From: an uncultured Caulobacterales bacterium | GTDB taxonomy: Bacteria; Pseudomonadota; Alphaproteobacteria; Caulobacterales; Caulobacteraceae | Direction of reading: 5' to 3' | Assembly: GCA_903840435.1 (NCBI GenBank) | Contig: CAIMFV010000061.1 | Coordinates: 62,001 to 126,000, forward strand | DNA: 64,000 nucleotides | Shown: positions 62,763 to 64,000 of the stretch, piece by piece | How positions within the stretch are numbered: the first letter of the stretch is position 1 | Layout of the letters: each line of letters begins with the position of its first letter | Position numbers and translations under genes: made by a program | The notes under the pieces: model-generated | What the model saw: the letters and a program-made list of their open reading frames with translations, nothing else | Database searches by the model: none | Told to the model about the DNA's origin: nothing

Positions 62763-64000
62763 TGGGCCAGCACCGCCACCCCGCGCGCCCGGGGATCGGC
62801 AGCTGGAATGGGCCTGTTGTCGACCACCTGGATCGCTTCGATATCCCCGTTCCAGTCCTGGTCGGCGACAGTATAGCCGAGCGCCTTTAGCTCGGCGACG
62901 AGGCTGGCGGGGAAGCGCGCAAAGGGCTCTGAGAAGATGGTGTTTTCCGGCAAAAGTTGGTGGTGGAAGCGCAGGGTTTTTAAGGCTTGGTCGAGCGGCT
63001 GATGAAAGTCGTACACATTGACCAAGACCTGGAAGACCGAGGTAAAGATGCGCGATCCGCCCGGCGTGCCGATCACCATCACCACCTTGCCGTCCTTGGT
63101 GAGCAAGGTCGGCGTCATGGAAGACAAGGGGCGCTTGTTGGGCGCGATGGCATTGGCGTCGCCGCCGACCACGCCATACATATTGGGCGCACCCGGCTTG
63201 ACCGAGAAGTCGTCCATCTCGTCATTCAAAAGAAAGCCTGCGCCTTCGACGATGACGCCCGCACCAAACCAGCCATTCAGGGTATAGGTGTTCGAAACCG
63301 CATTCCCATCGCGGTCAATGATTGAGAAATGCGTCGTCTGCGGCTTCTCAAGTCCTGGCTGCACGGAGGCGGTGGCAGAGGGCCGATCTGGATTGATCTC
63401 GCGGGCGCGCCGCGCCACATAGGCCGGGTCGATCAAGGCCTCGACCGGAACCTTCACAAAATCAGGATCGCCGAGATATTGGGCGCGATCTGCAAAGACG
63501 CGCTTTTCGATCTCAGAGATCAGATGCATGTAGCGCGGAGAATTCAGCGGTGCGTCGGCGAACAGGGCGGCTGCGTCTGCCTTCATGTTCAGCATTTGCA
63601 ACAGCGCAATCCCACCAGAGCTTGGCGGCGGCGCGGTGACCACCTCATAGTCTTTCCACTGGCCCTGAATGGGCTTGCGCCATAAGGGGCGATAGGCGGC
63701 AAGGTCTTGGCGGGTAATCAGGCCTGGATGGTCGGCTCGGGCCATCTGGGCCACGATGAGATCAGCCACCGGTCCCTGGTAAAATCCCTTGGGGCCAAGG
63801 CGGGCAATTCGGGCCAAGGTCTTGGCGAGCTCCGGTTGACGGAACTGAACGCCCTTATTCATTCCGCCGAAATAGCGCTGAAAATTGGTGGTTTTGATGA
63901 AGGGGGACTCGCTGTCCGTCTTCATATCAAACAGCTGTTCGGTGACCTTAAAGCCATGCCGGGCATAGGAAATGGCGGGAGCCAGATCCTGAGCCCAGCT
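62759..64000 (-). CDS. ggt: Gamma-glutamyltransferase (partial, N terminus beyond the window)
   Basis: Ntn-hydrolase that cleaves gamma-glutamyl bonds (for example of glutathione) in the periplasm. The visible 413 residues include KTLARIARLGPKGFYQGPVADLIV, the pre-cleavage PPPSSGGIALLQML, and QTTHFSIIDRDGNAVSNTYTLN, in which the first Thr of TTHFSII is the autoproteolysis nucleophile. LNDEMDDFSVKPGAPN and SSMTPTLL are also conserved. The frame is open to the end of the window, so the signal peptide is not seen. Followed directly by the coupled TPR/ATP-grasp gene. Confidence 0.93.
   Translation of the reverse strand, partial: SWAQDLAPAISYARHGFKVTEQLFDMKTDSESPFIKTTNFQRYFGGMNKGVQFRQPELAKTLARIARLGPKGFYQGPVADLIVAQMARADHPGLITRQDLAAYRPLWRKPIQGQWKDYEVVTAPPPSSGGIALLQMLNMKADAAALFADAPLNSPRYMHLISEIEKRVFADRAQYLGDPDFVKVPVEALIDPAYVARRAREINPDRPSATASVQPGLEKPQTTHFSIIDRDGNAVSNTYTLNGWFGAGVIVEGAGFLLNDEMDDFSVKPGAPNMYGVVGGDANAIAPNKRPLSSMTPTLLTKDGKVVMVIGTPGGSRIFTSVFQVLVNVYDFHQPLDQALKTLRFHHQLLPENTIFSEPFARFPASLVAELKALGYTVADQDWNGDIEAIQVVDNRPIPAADPRARGVAVLAH

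Overview
This 64 kb window is GC-rich, densely coded DNA from a Gram-negative bacterium. A TonB-dependent receptor, heterotetrameric sarcosine oxidase, BetI/BetA/BetB homologues and a gcv locus behind a tandem glycine riboswitch all fit an alphaproteobacterium, with Caulobacterales or a related order my best guess. There are no rRNA genes, CRISPR arrays, phage genes or intact insertion sequences. Assignments come from reading protein motifs and DNA by eye; no database search was run.

Layout. 1-2504: branched-chain keto acid dehydrogenase E1 (beta partial, alpha complete), rpiB and a tRNA-Met. 2560-9479: tsaC, an acyl-CoA dehydrogenase, a glycosyltransferase/methyltransferase pair of different base composition, a peroxiredoxin, yqgE and a small secreted protein. 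9712-14480: tandem glycine riboswitch and gcvT-gcvH-gcvPA-gcvPB. 28134 down to 14971 (minus strand): a run of twelve tightly packed genes, lemA, two TPM-domain proteins, 5-oxoprolinase, DUF969, DUF979, DUF2891, kynU, kynA, kynB, a stand-alone Lrp-type sensor domain and asnB. 33822 down to 28256: a glutamate-synthase-like protein and astA-astD-astB for arginine catabolism. 34451-46528: a betaine/choline-type ABC transporter interleaved with a dimethylglycine dehydrogenase-like gene, soxBDAG and a GbdR/SouR-like regulator. 54810 down to 46574: a BetI-BetB fusion gene, betA, a TonB-dependent receptor and a pabB-pabC fusion. 55040-64000: a class A penicillin-binding protein, a YidB-like protein, an LssY-like protein, an LldD-type flavoenzyme, two convergent TPR/ATP-grasp paralogues whose 3' ends overlap, and a partial gamma-glutamyltransferase.

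How the genes work together. Much of the window concerns use of nitrogenous osmolytes and amino acids. Choline could be oxidised to betaine by BetA and BetB. Dimethylglycine and sarcosine would be demethylated by the DMGDH-like enzyme and SoxBDAG, and the resulting glycine cleaved by the riboswitch-controlled Gcv system. The step from betaine to dimethylglycine has no gene here. Tryptophan would go to anthranilate, 5-oxoproline to glutamate and arginine towards glutamate.

The strongest candidates for something undescribed are: a single 702-codon gene joining a BetI repressor to its cognate betaine aldehyde dehydrogenase; a BetI-like palindrome that recurs before the fusion gene, the TonB receptor, the GbdR-like regulator and, in weaker form, the ABC transporter; the convergent TPR/ATP-grasp pair coupled to a gamma-glutamyltransferase; and the DUF969/DUF979/DUF2891/5-oxoprolinase module.
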